Positions 43,441 through 51,729 of a DNA stretch of 64,000 nt are shown here, piece by piece. The DNA lies in assembly GCA_041736465.1 (NCBI GenBank), contig JBGSTO010000266.1, forward strand, positions 1-64,000, given 5' to 3'. A program made the translations under genes and the position numbers. Every line of letters begins with the position of its first letter. Within the stretch, counting starts at the first letter, position 1. The DNA is from JAJUJL01 sp041736465 (GTDB lineage Bacteria; Chloroflexota; Anaerolineae; Anaerolineales; UBA4823). Under the pieces are notes generated by a model. The model did no database searches. It was given only the letters and a program-made list of their open reading frames with translations, and was not told where the DNA came from.

Positions 43441-44619
43441 TCAGCTCGACCGTCCAGGAGCTGCCTTTTGATAGTCAGATCCTGTAGATATGGTGTTATC
43501 GGAAAAATTATCCAGGCTGCGAGTTTTCTCATAGAAATGGCGGGCATTTGCCAGGATCCCCTCGCGGGTGTAAAAACGCGCCGTTGGAGGCAGCGGCAGC
43601 CGCACTCGCTGATTCAGGTGCCCAGACTCGTAGATCGCAGTCACCAGCTCGATGGTATTCCGCCCGGCGCGGCCATCGATCAACAAGGTTTCATCTCCCG
43701 CCACCGCTGCCAGGAAATTGGCGATCTGACCGTCATGGGCGGTATGCTGCAAATCTGGCAAAGATTCATAGAACTGGTGCAGCTCGCGCTCCAGCTCATG
43801 GTTGGGCTCGGGGAAGCCGTTCTCCATTTGCCTGGAAGCCAGCACCTTCCACGGGGCTGCTACACTAGCTCTTTCGCCCTGAAACACCATGCGCTGCTCA
43901 TCACCATGATGAACCAAAGAGGCGGTGAGCTGACCAACCTCGCCATTTTTATAAACCATCACTGTGCTCGAAAAATCTTCCACCTCGGAGTTTGAGTGGT
44001 TGATATTTGCCATCACCGACTGCAGTTCTTCCGGCATGCCCATCATCCACTGAAACAAGTCGATCTGATGAACGGCGTGATTCATCGTGCAGCCGCCGCC
44101 TTCTTTTTCCCAGGTGCCGCGCCACCACAGATCGTAATAATTGCTGCCTCGCCACCAGTGGGACTCTACCTGGGCATGCAAAATGCGCCCCAGCATTCCT
44201 GAATCCAGCACTTGCTTCAGCTTCCACAGCGGAGGTTTGTAGCGGTTTTGCGCTACCACACCCAACTGTTTTCCACTTTTTTCTGCTGCTGCCAGCATCT
44301 GATCACACTCTTCCAGGCAGGTCGCCATAGGCTTCTCTACAAGCACATGCTTGCCGGCGTTCAGCAAAGCGACAGACGCCGGGCCGTGTTCGAAAGGAGG
44401 CAGGCAAATCGAGACCAGGTCGATCTGGTCGCTCTCAGCGATCTGCTGGTAGCCTTCGTAGATCACTGCCTCAAGGTTGTACTGGCTGGCTTTTTGTGCG
44501 GCTTTCTCGGTGAACAGATCTGCCAGAGCGACAATCCGGCAGCGATCTTTGAACTTCAAAAACGCCTGGATATGGCTTTCTGATATTGCTCCTGCGCCTG
44601 CAATGGCTACTCTGATCAT
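43441..44619 (-). CDS. Gfo/Idh/MocA-family oxidoreductase
   Basis: A 392-residue member with a standard IAGAGAISESH dinucleotide loop, VEKPMATCLEECDQML (EKP motif) and catalytic His region in MNHAVHQIDLFQWMMG. The ribosome site AAGGAG precedes the ATG. It probably oxidises or reduces a sugar, inositol or sugar acid. Together with the neighbour at 42314 it makes a pair of dissimilar dehydrogenases in the same operon, a common design for two-step inversion of a hydroxyl group. Confidence 0.9.
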   Translation of the reverse strand: MIRVAIAGAGAISESHIQAFLKFKDRCRIVALADLFTEKAAQKASQYNLEAVIYEGYQQIAESDQIDLVSICLPPFEHGPASVALLNAGKHVLVEKPMATCLEECDQMLAAAEKSGKQLGVVAQNRYKPPLWKLKQVLDSGMLGRILHAQVESHWWRGSNYYDLWWRGTWEKEGGGCTMNHAVHQIDLFQWMMGMPEELQSVMANINHSNSEVEDFSSTVMVYKNGEVGQLTASLVHHGDEQRMVFQGERASVAAPWKVLASRQMENGFPEPNHELERELHQFYESLPDLQHTAHDGQIANFLAAVAGDETLLIDGRAGRNTIELVTAIYESGHLNQRVRLPLPPTARFYTREGILANARHFYEKTRSLDNFSDNTISTGSDYQKAAPGRSS

Positions 44620-44681
44620 TACAGCTCCTTGCTTCTGAATAAATCCTCATGGAAGGATCCTGCCCCCCGTGTGTCAACCCT

Positions 44682-45722
44682 TCACGCCTGCTCCTTTGAT
44701 TTTGCAGCCGTAATCAGGGCGCGAACATTTTCCCACGGCGTGCCGGGTGATACGCCACCGCCCGCCGATAGAATCCAACCTTTACGCCCCGGATGTGCCC
44801 GGCGACAGGCCACCACACTATCCAAAACCTGCTGTTGGGTGCCGCGCGCCAGCACGTCCAGGGGAGGAATATTGCCCATCAAAACAATCTTCTGACCCGC
44901 CAGCTCGCGCGCCCTGCCCAGGTCAATCAAGTGAGTGAAATTAAAGATATTTACTCCCAGAGACTCGAGATGCGGGTACGAAACCGGGTTGCTCATATCA
45001 TTGTGAAAAATCTTCATGGCATCCGGAAATGCAGAGAATATCTTCTCCAGGTATGGATGACCAAACTCCAGGTAATCTTTTGGAGAAAGAAAACCAACGA
45101 TATCATCCAACAGCAGAATGCCTCCGGGAGAGTGTAAGACTTCGGCCTGAGCTTGCAGCCAATCAATTGCCAGGCGAGTGGTTTTTTCTAACAAGCGATG
45201 GGTCAATTCAGGCTGCAGTTTCAGGTTGAGCAAAAAATCAGTCACCCCAAACAAATGCGTGGCGGTGGCAAGCGGGCCGCGCGCCGCCACGATCTTGACC
45301 ATATATCCGGCGTCTTCGATGCGCGGCTGTGCGTGGCGGTACCAGTATAAGAGCACTGGCATAAGTCCATCGCAGCGCGGATCGGGGACTTTAAGCTGTT
45401 CAACCATCTGAAAATCAGCACCCAGTGTCTGCACCAGGGGGGTTTTATCGCCCAATGTGCTTACCCGGCAGCCAAAGCCGCTTGGCTCAGCCGCCATACC
45501 ATATTCAATCCAGAATCCGGGAATAAAAATGATCTCGGGGAAATCCTGAAGCACGCGAAGGTTCGCCTGCAGCCAGACATCCGGCAGAGTTAAGTAATCG
45601 AGGGTGGACATTTGCAGATATCCCGGAATCCACGGGCTATCTACAATCAGGGCGACCGGGAGCGAATCCAGGTCAGCGCCTGAAGCGCATTTTTGCAGCA
45701 TTTCCCATTGATCAGGTCTCAT
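44682..45722 (-). CDS. URO-D-fold protein (no zinc motif)
   Basis: A 346-residue URO-D-superfamily protein. Signs are GYMVKIVAARGPLATATHLF, FLLNLKLQPELTHRLLEK, LLLDDIVGFLSP, KIVLMGNIPPLDVL and LSAGGGVSPGTPWENVRALI. The methyltransferase zinc site is lost: HND replaces HxC and Gly replaces the late Cys. It overlaps the NCS1-type permease gene by eleven bases, so it is part of the same operon. The C terminus follows the HemE-like pattern of a Gly-rich loop then helix. Reaction unknown; the setting is again sugar-acid use. Confidence 0.85.
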   Translation of the reverse strand: MRPDQWEMLQKCASGADLDSLPVALIVDSPWIPGYLQMSTLDYLTLPDVWLQANLRVLQDFPEIIFIPGFWIEYGMAAEPSGFGCRVSTLGDKTPLVQTLGADFQMVEQLKVPDPRCDGLMPVLLYWYRHAQPRIEDAGYMVKIVAARGPLATATHLFGVTDFLLNLKLQPELTHRLLEKTTRLAIDWLQAQAEVLHSPGGILLLDDIVGFLSPKDYLEFGHPYLEKIFSAFPDAMKIFHNDMSNPVSYPHLESLGVNIFNFTHLIDLGRARELAGQKIVLMGNIPPLDVLARGTQQQVLDSVVACRRAHPGRKGWILSAGGGVSPGTPWENVRALITAAKSKEQA

Positions 45723-46926
45723 ATTTTTTCAGCATCCTGTCAGAACCCGCATACCAAACCCAAACTCCCAGCCCCGCCAGTAGTAAGCCTGCCAGAGGCG
45801 CCAGAGGATACTCGATCAGCATCAAGAACAATGCAAGCAGAGACCCTGGCATCCAAACCCATAATGGGATCAATTGCCCGTGGTGACCTCGACGCCGCCG
45901 GTACGACTCGGCAGCCAACGGTACGATCAGAGGAGGCAGAAGGGCAGCCAGCAAGCGCAGCCATGAAATCAGCCACAGATCAAAGCGTGCGATCGCCAGA
46001 CCCAGGCCGATCACCGTTATCAAAACCATCCCTGTTTTCTCCGGTATGCCTGTGGCAGACTTCAGTGCCGGAGCGCCGGAATACAGGGTTGTAAAAGTCG
46101 GCGCGATCACCGCCAGTGTAAGCAGCAAGTTAGCCAGTGCCAGCCCTCCCGAGCCAGCGAGGATGCCCACCAGGTCGGTTGAACCAGTACCCATGTGCAG
46201 GTTGACGCCCGCAACAGAGATAGCCATCACCGGCAAGCACAATAACAACACAGAGATGATCAAATCTCGGCGCGTAGACAGCCCAGCCGAGAAATCGGGA
46301 GCGCGCACGCTAAATACGGAGATATATCCGATGAACGCAGCGATATCCGTCACCAGGTAGAGTGGATCCCCGATCGCTAACATGACAGGGAATGCCGGAG
46401 CTGACAGGCGTGTGGTGACAAGCGCCACCAAAACCATCACCGCGATCGTCGTCAAAGCCGCCAGCGCGTTCCAACTACGCATCCCAAATAAGGATAATAA
46501 CAGCACCGGCAGCCCCAGCAGCAGCGGCCCTGCAGCCGCAGGCAGCGGTTGCAACAGTGCGCTGAATGCCGCTCCCCCCAGACCCACGTTGAAACCGAAC
46601 CAGCCGATCATACCCAGGGCGATCAGGCCCCCCAGGATGCGCTGCATGCCGGCCCCAAAGTAGAGTGGCGTGAGCCGGGTAAAGTTATACCCGTCGCCAA
46701 AGGGTGGCTTCAAACCCAACGATCCCTGGAACCACAGCAGCGTGAACATACCTGCCAGGCTCAGCAGCAGTGTAAGCAGCGGCGCCTGGCCTCCATGCCG
46801 TTGGGCCAGTCCGGCCCCCAGGAGCAGCGCGCCCGGCGCGGTGCCGACACCCAGCCAGGCGCCGGCGACCTGGCTCCATCTCCTGGCTGGAATCCGCTCA
46901 CTGCTTTCTGCTGTTCGGGAACTCAT
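45712..46926 (-). CDS. NCS1/cytosine-permease-like transporter
   Basis: A 404-residue integral membrane protein with about eleven or twelve hydrophobic spans. The start at 46926 makes an ATGA overlap with the cupin stop. The N terminus has GAWLGVGTAPGALLLGAGLA and FGMRSWNALAAL, as in the cytosine permease/NCS1 group. It would act as a secondary transporter for a nucleobase-like or small ring compound. This is a family call; substrate cannot be read. Its neighbours include an NMT1-type importer, which could also take up a pyrimidine-like compound. Confidence 0.75.
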   Translation of the reverse strand: MSSRTAESSERIPARRWSQVAGAWLGVGTAPGALLLGAGLAQRHGGQAPLLTLLLSLAGMFTLLWFQGSLGLKPPFGDGYNFTRLTPLYFGAGMQRILGGLIALGMIGWFGFNVGLGGAAFSALLQPLPAAAGPLLLGLPVLLLSLFGMRSWNALAALTTIAVMVLVALVTTRLSAPAFPVMLAIGDPLYLVTDIAAFIGYISVFSVRAPDFSAGLSTRRDLIISVLLLCLPVMAISVAGVNLHMGTGSTDLVGILAGSGGLALANLLLTLAVIAPTFTTLYSGAPALKSATGIPEKTGMVLITVIGLGLAIARFDLWLISWLRLLAALLPPLIVPLAAESYRRRRGHHGQLIPLWVWMPGSLLALFLMLIEYPLAPLAGLLLAGLGVWVWYAGSDRMLKKYET

Positions 46927-47279
46927 CCAGCCCCTTCCAGATCGAACCATTCATCCTGTGGGTCGAACGCCGGAATAGCGACCAGCGCCACGCGCAGCTT
47001 GCCCACTGCACGGTGGCGGCAGCCCGGTTCGATCATCACCACGCTCATCGGTCGAACCGGCACCTGCTCGCCATCCAGCTCCATATACCCTTCACCCTCC
47101 AGAATCAGGTAAATTTCACTCAATTTCTGGTGGTAGTGAACCTGGGCGTCCTCTTCAACGTCAAGCAGATGTACGGTTGCTGTTTCGTTCCCCGGGACTA
47201 AAAAGGCGCGCCGGGTAAAGCCGCACGGGCAGCGCACCGGTGCCAGCTCATCCAGTTGAGATATTCGGTAGCCAGTCAT
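46923..47279 (-). CDS. small cupin-domain protein
   Basis: A 118-residue single-domain cupin. Motif 1 is HYHQKLSEIYLILEGEGYME, motif 2 is PMSVVMIEPGCRHRAVG, supplying His, His, Glu and His for a metal. Before it CPCGFTRRAFL has two Cys. Such proteins act as isomerases, dioxygenases or ligand-binding proteins. It is 15 bases downstream of an ABC ATPase gene and overlaps the permease gene by four bases. Function unknown. Confidence 0.85.
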   Translation of the reverse strand: MTGYRISQLDELAPVRCPCGFTRRAFLVPGNETATVHLLDVEEDAQVHYHQKLSEIYLILEGEGYMELDGEQVPVRPMSVVMIEPGCRHRAVGKLRVALVAIPAFDPQDEWFDLEGAG

Positions 47280-47294
47280 CTGATTTTTCCTGGA

Positions 47295-48071
47295 TCAATC
47301 CAAAGCCAATACACCACTCGCCTGGAAGATCTTGCGAATGTGCCCGGTGTAATCGTTAAATCGATCCGGCAGGCGGTCCAGCCGGCGAGGGCGCGGCAGG
47401 TCGATGTCAATGATTTCCACGATGCGACCCGGTCTCGGGCTCATTACCACCACGCGGTCAGCCAGGAGCACAGCTTCAGGGATGCTGTGTGTGATTAACA
47501 GCACAGTCTTTCGCTTTTCCATCCACAAGTGCTGTATGTCCATCGAAATTTGCTCACGCGTCAGTGCATCCAGCGCGCCGAAAGGCTCATCCATCAACAG
47601 TAGAGGCGGGTCATGCACCAGCGCACGGCAGATCGAAACACGCTGCCTCATACCACCGGACAATTCATACGGCTTCTTATGCTCGAATCCATCCAGGCCA
47701 GTAGCCGTGAGCAGCTCCATAGCCTTGGGCATATAGTGAGCGCGATCCAGGCCGCGAATTTCAATCTGCAGCATCACATTAGAAAGCACATCGCGCCAAT
47801 CCAGGAGCACAGCATCCTGGAAAATGATGCCCAGATCAGTCTGAGGCCGGTCCACTTTCTTACCTGCAATCGTGATCGTGCCGCCGGTATAAGGCACCAA
47901 TCCTGCCAGCATCTTCAGGATCGTGGTTTTGCCGCACCCACTGGGACCGACCACGGCAATAAACTGAGACTGTTCGATATCAAAACTTACTTCCTCAACC
48001 GCGAAGATAGCGTCTTCTTTGGTCTGATAAACTTTTTCGACATTTTGAATGCGAATATATGGTTCGTTCAT
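47295..48071 (-). CDS. ABC transporter ATPase, SsuB/TauB type
   Basis: A 258-residue ATPase with Walker A GPSGCGKTT, Q-loop GIIFQDAVLLDW, signature ELSGGMRQRVSICRAL, Walker B LLLMDEPFGALD and switch LITHSIPEAVLLAD. MSPRPGRIVEII is typical of the nitrate/sulfonate/taurine group. It powers the permease encoded at 49379. A 138-base gap with a long hairpin separates it from the binding-protein gene. Confidence 0.92.
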   Translation of the reverse strand: MNEPYIRIQNVEKVYQTKEDAIFAVEEVSFDIEQSQFIAVVGPSGCGKTTILKMLAGLVPYTGGTITIAGKKVDRPQTDLGIIFQDAVLLDWRDVLSNVMLQIEIRGLDRAHYMPKAMELLTATGLDGFEHKKPYELSGGMRQRVSICRALVHDPPLLLMDEPFGALDALTREQISMDIQHLWMEKRKTVLLITHSIPEAVLLADRVVVMSPRPGRIVEIIDIDLPRPRRLDRLPDRFNDYTGHIRKIFQASGVLALD

Positions 48072-48137
48072 AATTCTCCGTGCCGGTAGATCATCGGTTC
48101 AATTCTTCTTCCTGATCGACAAGCGTATAGCTCCAGG

Positions 48138-48184
48138 AGGGTGATTGTTTGGTGCGGGTTTCACCCGCACCAAACAATCACCCT
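48138..48184 (-). other. 22-bp perfect hairpin between binding protein and ATPase genes
   Basis: The 22 bases at 48138-48159 are the exact reverse complement of 48163-48184, with a three-base loop. No U-tract follows on the minus strand, so it is more likely a 3'-end protector for the binding-protein mRNA than a terminator. Partial readthrough would lower ATPase expression relative to the binding protein. Confidence 0.75.
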
Positions 48185-48209
48185 GTCTTCTAAAATCTTC
48201 GCACTGAAC

Positions 48210-49253
48210 CTAAGGCGTATAAGGCGGCTCAGCGATGTATTCGTTGGTGAAGAAGGCGTTGATATCCTCTTCGGGTTTGAAGCCGGCATACTGAGCCAGC
48301 ACGTCCTGTGTGGCGGTCCAATCATCAGGGGCTGACCAGCCGATTGGTTTGCCTTCACTGTTGGGTGTGTGCAGCAGGGTCAAGGAGCCGTTGATCTCAT
48401 CCAGAGAGAGCGCCTCATCGAACGCAGACGCGTACTTGGGGAAGATGGCAGCAGCTTCTTCAGGGTGCTCGAACGTGTACTGCCAGGCGCGCTGTGAGGC
48501 GCGCACGAACTTGCGGATGATCTCAGGGTTCTGCTGGGCATAGAAATTGTTCACCACGATGGCGCTGGACAGGGTATTTACCTGGCAGATGTCCACCAGC
48601 TTGCTCCAGGTCATATCGATGCCGGTTACTTTTTCCATGCGCAGCGGTTGGTCAACGAAGTAGCCCAAGAAGGTATCCGACTGTCCTTCCAATACGGAGG
48701 TCTCTTTCGCAGCCGGGTTCGCTACCTGGATCAGGTTGATCTGGTCTTTGGAGATGTTATTCTTGCCCAGGCAGGCATCCAGGATCGCCAAGCTGGCGTC
48801 GCCCGCGGTGATAGCAATGCTCGAGCCAGGCACCTTATCGATCGAGGTGATCAGGTTGGCATGATCGCCGCGCTGGATGAAGGACATCGGGCTGGATTGC
48901 AGTGTTACAGCCACAGCCTTTACAGGCACGCCAGCCGCGACGCCGCGCATCATGGTTGCCGAGTCAGCATAACCGATGGGGTTGGTGCCATTGCCGATCA
49001 ACTTGACGACCGTGGCGGAGCCAGAGCCTTCCAGGATGGTTACGTCCAGGCCTTCTTCTTTATAGAAGCCCTTCTCCACACCCAGGAAGAACGGGGCATG
49101 CTCGCCGTACAGTGTCCAGTTCAGGCGAAACTCGATTTTGATCATTTCCTCTGCTTCTTCTGCCTGGGGAGCGGCGGGTTGTTGGGCGCAGCCTGCCAGG
49201 ATCGAGACAAGCAAAGCAATGATCATCAGGCGGAACAGGTTGTTCTTATTCAT
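48210..49253 (-). CDS. NMT1/THI5-like (SsuA-type) ABC binding lipoprotein
   Basis: A 347-residue lipoprotein. Signal peptide LFRLMIIALLVSILAGC has an LAGC lipobox. The mature protein follows the NMT1/THI5 pattern: FRLNWTLYGEHAPFFLGVEK, GFYKEEGLDVTILEGSGS and IGYADSATMMRGVAAGVPVK. Relatives bind sulfonates, nitrate, bicarbonate or thiamine-pyrimidine precursors. The context of sugar-acid enzymes gives no clear substrate. AGGAGAG lies before the ATG. Confidence 0.9.
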   Translation of the reverse strand: MNKNNLFRLMIIALLVSILAGCAQQPAAPQAEEAEEMIKIEFRLNWTLYGEHAPFFLGVEKGFYKEEGLDVTILEGSGSATVVKLIGNGTNPIGYADSATMMRGVAAGVPVKAVAVTLQSSPMSFIQRGDHANLITSIDKVPGSSIAITAGDASLAILDACLGKNNISKDQINLIQVANPAAKETSVLEGQSDTFLGYFVDQPLRMEKVTGIDMTWSKLVDICQVNTLSSAIVVNNFYAQQNPEIIRKFVRASQRAWQYTFEHPEEAAAIFPKYASAFDEALSLDEINGSLTLLHTPNSEGKPIGWSAPDDWTATQDVLAQYAGFKPEEDINAFFTNEYIAEPPYTP

Positions 49254-49278
49254 CTATCTACTCTCCTATGCGTAAAGT

Positions 49279-49338
49279 TTAGTGTTGAGCTGCACACACA
49301 TCGACCAGGTACTGAATTAACTGCTCTGCTACCTTCAC
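49279..49338 (-). CDS. short 19-codon ORF with strong ribosome site
   Basis: GTG at 49338 is preceded nine bases upstream by AGGAGG, a very strong ribosome site, and reads MKVAEQLIQYLVDVCAAQH before a TAA. It fills the gap between the permease and binding-protein genes. The peptide resembles the first residues of thiamine-diphosphate enzymes of the acetolactate-synthase type, which start with MKVAEALVEYL-like sequences. It could be the stub of a deleted gene, a leader peptide, or a chance ORF. Confidence 0.4.
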   Translation of the reverse strand: MKVAEQLIQYLVDVCAAQH

Positions 49339-49378
49339 CTCCTTTCTCCTCCTGTACTACGCAGCCGGATTGATCCAG

Positions 49379-50218
49379 CTACATGGTACCGTGCTCCTGT
49401 TCTCCAGCGCGGCGGGAGACATGCCACGGAATCATGAAGTGCTCCAGGATTTCAATCGCATAAAACAGAATCAACCCGAGCGCAGTCAGCACCACGATCG
49501 CAGCGAACAGTAGCGCAGTCTGCAAGTTCGAATTGGCAACCAACAAGATATACCCCAACCCGCGATCGGCGCCCACAAATTCGCCCACAACTGCGCCAAC
49601 CACTGCTAGCGTCGCGGCGACCTTCAAGCCGCTAAAAAGATACGGCAGGCTGGTTGGCAGACGAAATTGTGTAAAGATTTGATAGCGGCTGGCGCCCATT
49701 GAGCGCGCCAGGTCGATCATTTCCAAAGAGATCGAACGCAAGCCAACCGCGGTATCGATCACAATCGGAAAAAAGGAAATCAAGAAAGCTACCAGCACCT
49801 TGGGCATTGTGCCAACGCCGAACCAAACCAGAAACAGCGGTGCGATGGCGATCTTGGGGACGGTTTGAAAGAAAAGTAGTATCGGGGTGATGAAACGGTC
49901 GAAGGTATTCGAGGAGGTGATGCCGATCGCCAGGGGAACGCCAATCACTACCGCCAGCACATAGCCCAGGATCATTTCATATCCCGTTACCAGGCCATTG
50001 GACTGCAAAGAATCCCATTCATCCACCAGCGTGCGCGCAATCTCGGTTGGTCTGGGCAGCAGATAGGATGGCAGGTCGAATACATTCACCGCAATCTCCC
50101 AGATCAACAAAAATCCGAAAATGCCGATCACCGGCAAGGCCCGGAGCCGCCACTCTTCCTTGGTATCGCTGGCGACTTTGTTTTTTCGAGCCAGTGCATG
50201 TCTTTCAGATTGTTCCAT
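49379..50218 (-). CDS. ABC permease, SsuC/TauC type
   Basis: A 279-residue permease with six spans, the first at about residues 28-50 (ALPVIGIFGFLLIWEIAVNV). The family loop EMIDLARSMGASRYQIFTQF followed by RLPTSLPYLF contacts the ATPase. It starts three bases after the enolase-type gene's stop and would be cotranscribed. Together with the ATPase (47295) and binding protein (48210) it makes a full importer, in the order permease-binding protein-ATPase. Confidence 0.92.
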   Translation of the reverse strand: MEQSERHALARKNKVASDTKEEWRLRALPVIGIFGFLLIWEIAVNVFDLPSYLLPRPTEIARTLVDEWDSLQSNGLVTGYEMILGYVLAVVIGVPLAIGITSSNTFDRFITPILLFFQTVPKIAIAPLFLVWFGVGTMPKVLVAFLISFFPIVIDTAVGLRSISLEMIDLARSMGASRYQIFTQFRLPTSLPYLFSGLKVAATLAVVGAVVGEFVGADRGLGYILLVANSNLQTALLFAAIVVLTALGLILFYAIEILEHFMIPWHVSRRAGEQEHGTM

Positions 50219-50221
50219 CGA

Positions 50222-51709
50222 TTAGATCCTTTCGTTTAATGAAAATTGCGCCGAAACTTCATCGAGCGTCTCAAATCGCCAATCTTCCAGCGGGGTAAAC
50301 CAATCTCGCGGGTCAAAAATGATATCCAAACCAAATGGCGCTCTGGTCAGGCTTTCTAAGTTTACTTTTCCGTTCTTGTGCAGCACCTGCGCAAAGCCGC
50401 GGGCGCCGGCCCGGTAAAGATCGGGGTGAGCCGTACACATCAGCCTTTGTAAATCTGCTGGAAATTCGCTCATCCCGGAAAAATAGTGGTGCCCATTGCG
50501 CTCAACATGGCTGATGCCCAGCACTGCCATCACCGCAAGGTCCTGAAGCAGCGCAACTGGCCCCACATTGACCAGATCTTCACCGCTCAAGATCAACGTC
50601 CGCCCCGGCTGTGTGCGGCGTAAAGACTCCAACAAACAGGCATTGGCAATACCTTTGAATACGCCTTTGCAGTTCTTGTGACTGGTTCCGTTGTAGCCAA
50701 GATGCAGGGCGATCTTCACGCTTTCAGGCAAAGAATCGGATTCATCAATAATCATCGCAGGCCGGTCTCGCCATTGGCTGAAAGCCAGACGAATATCTTC
50801 GCCCAGGGCGCGGCTGCGATGCAGCGGCTGTTCTACGTACAGGATGGAGCTGCGCAGGCTGTTCAGTTCCGGAGTGTCCAGCAGGGCGCACCAGAAATCC
50901 TTGAATTGGTCGGGATGCTCGAACTGCTCGTTGCCATCCAGCGTGGTGGCATAGCCCTGCGGGCATTCCTGCTCCAGGAGTAAGGCAATGCGGTGCAGCC
51001 TTTCGAAGTCTGCTTCGCGTTCCCCGCTTAGCTTGATCTTGAAATATGTAAGGCCATAGGTACGGATGGCTGATTGGAGCGATACCGGCAGCCCGTCGTT
51101 TGGGTAAGAATCAGCAGACAGTTCCTCATCCAGCACAGGATCGGACAACCCGATGGTATGGCGCACAGCGGTTTGCGCTAACGGTTGTGCTGGCAGCAAG
51201 CTGCTCAATGCGCTGCTGGACAGCGAAACGTGCAGCTCAGCCAGTCGCAGTCCTAAGGATCCATCTCTTAGCAGTTGGTGAAATGGCTGCCCTCTTGAGC
51301 GGCAGAATGCATCGATCAATGCCCGCTCTACCAGGCTGGCGCCAAAGCTCCACAGCAGCGGTGGCGTCTTGCTCTGCTGTGCCCATGTGCGCAGCGCACT
51401 GTAAATGTGCTGCCACAGATCAAACGGAGTCGGCTCCCACCCTGCCTGCAGCGCTGCCTGGCAGGCGAATTGGATGACCGCGAGCATTTCTTCGACATCC
51501 TGCCGGTAGCTTGTGTCTGGATCCTTGGTAAACCATTTGGGGATCAGGCTGTCGGCCGCGCTGCCGGCAGACAGGCGACCATCCACCAGGCACTCCAAAC
51601 GCAAGAACAGGTGAGGCACCGCTTTCAGCTCGGCAATGCCGTAGCGAAACGGGATTCGGCTGTGCAGGTTATGTACGAACAGGCGGGCAGACTCAACTTT
51701 TACAGTCAT
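50222..51709 (-). CDS. enolase-superfamily enzyme, long (495-residue) type
   Basis: A second member of the long enolase-superfamily type. Catalytic elements are FKIKLSG (K-x-K), TTLDGN (Asp), YVEQP (Glu), IIDES (Asp/Glu) and Lys in TSHKNCKG. The N-terminal cap starts VKVESARLFVHNLHSRIPFR. It matches the protein encoded at 40819 in length and in the RIPFRYG/VPLKFGAE capping segment but is clearly diverged. It lies 20 bases downstream of a normal-length enolase-superfamily gene. Activity is likely acid/base chemistry at a carboxylate alpha-carbon. Confidence 0.82.
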   Translation of the reverse strand: MTVKVESARLFVHNLHSRIPFRYGIAELKAVPHLFLRLECLVDGRLSAGSAADSLIPKWFTKDPDTSYRQDVEEMLAVIQFACQAALQAGWEPTPFDLWQHIYSALRTWAQQSKTPPLLWSFGASLVERALIDAFCRSRGQPFHQLLRDGSLGLRLAELHVSLSSSALSSLLPAQPLAQTAVRHTIGLSDPVLDEELSADSYPNDGLPVSLQSAIRTYGLTYFKIKLSGEREADFERLHRIALLLEQECPQGYATTLDGNEQFEHPDQFKDFWCALLDTPELNSLRSSILYVEQPLHRSRALGEDIRLAFSQWRDRPAMIIDESDSLPESVKIALHLGYNGTSHKNCKGVFKGIANACLLESLRRTQPGRTLILSGEDLVNVGPVALLQDLAVMAVLGISHVERNGHHYFSGMSEFPADLQRLMCTAHPDLYRAGARGFAQVLHKNGKVNLESLTRAPFGLDIIFDPRDWFTPLEDWRFETLDEVSAQFSLNERI

Positions 51710-51729
51710 CGAGCATCCAGGTTCGCACG

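Noticed and set aside
48138..48184. rho-independent terminator
   Set aside because: The stem is perfect but neither strand has a U-tract after it, so it is listed as a processing or stabilising hairpin.
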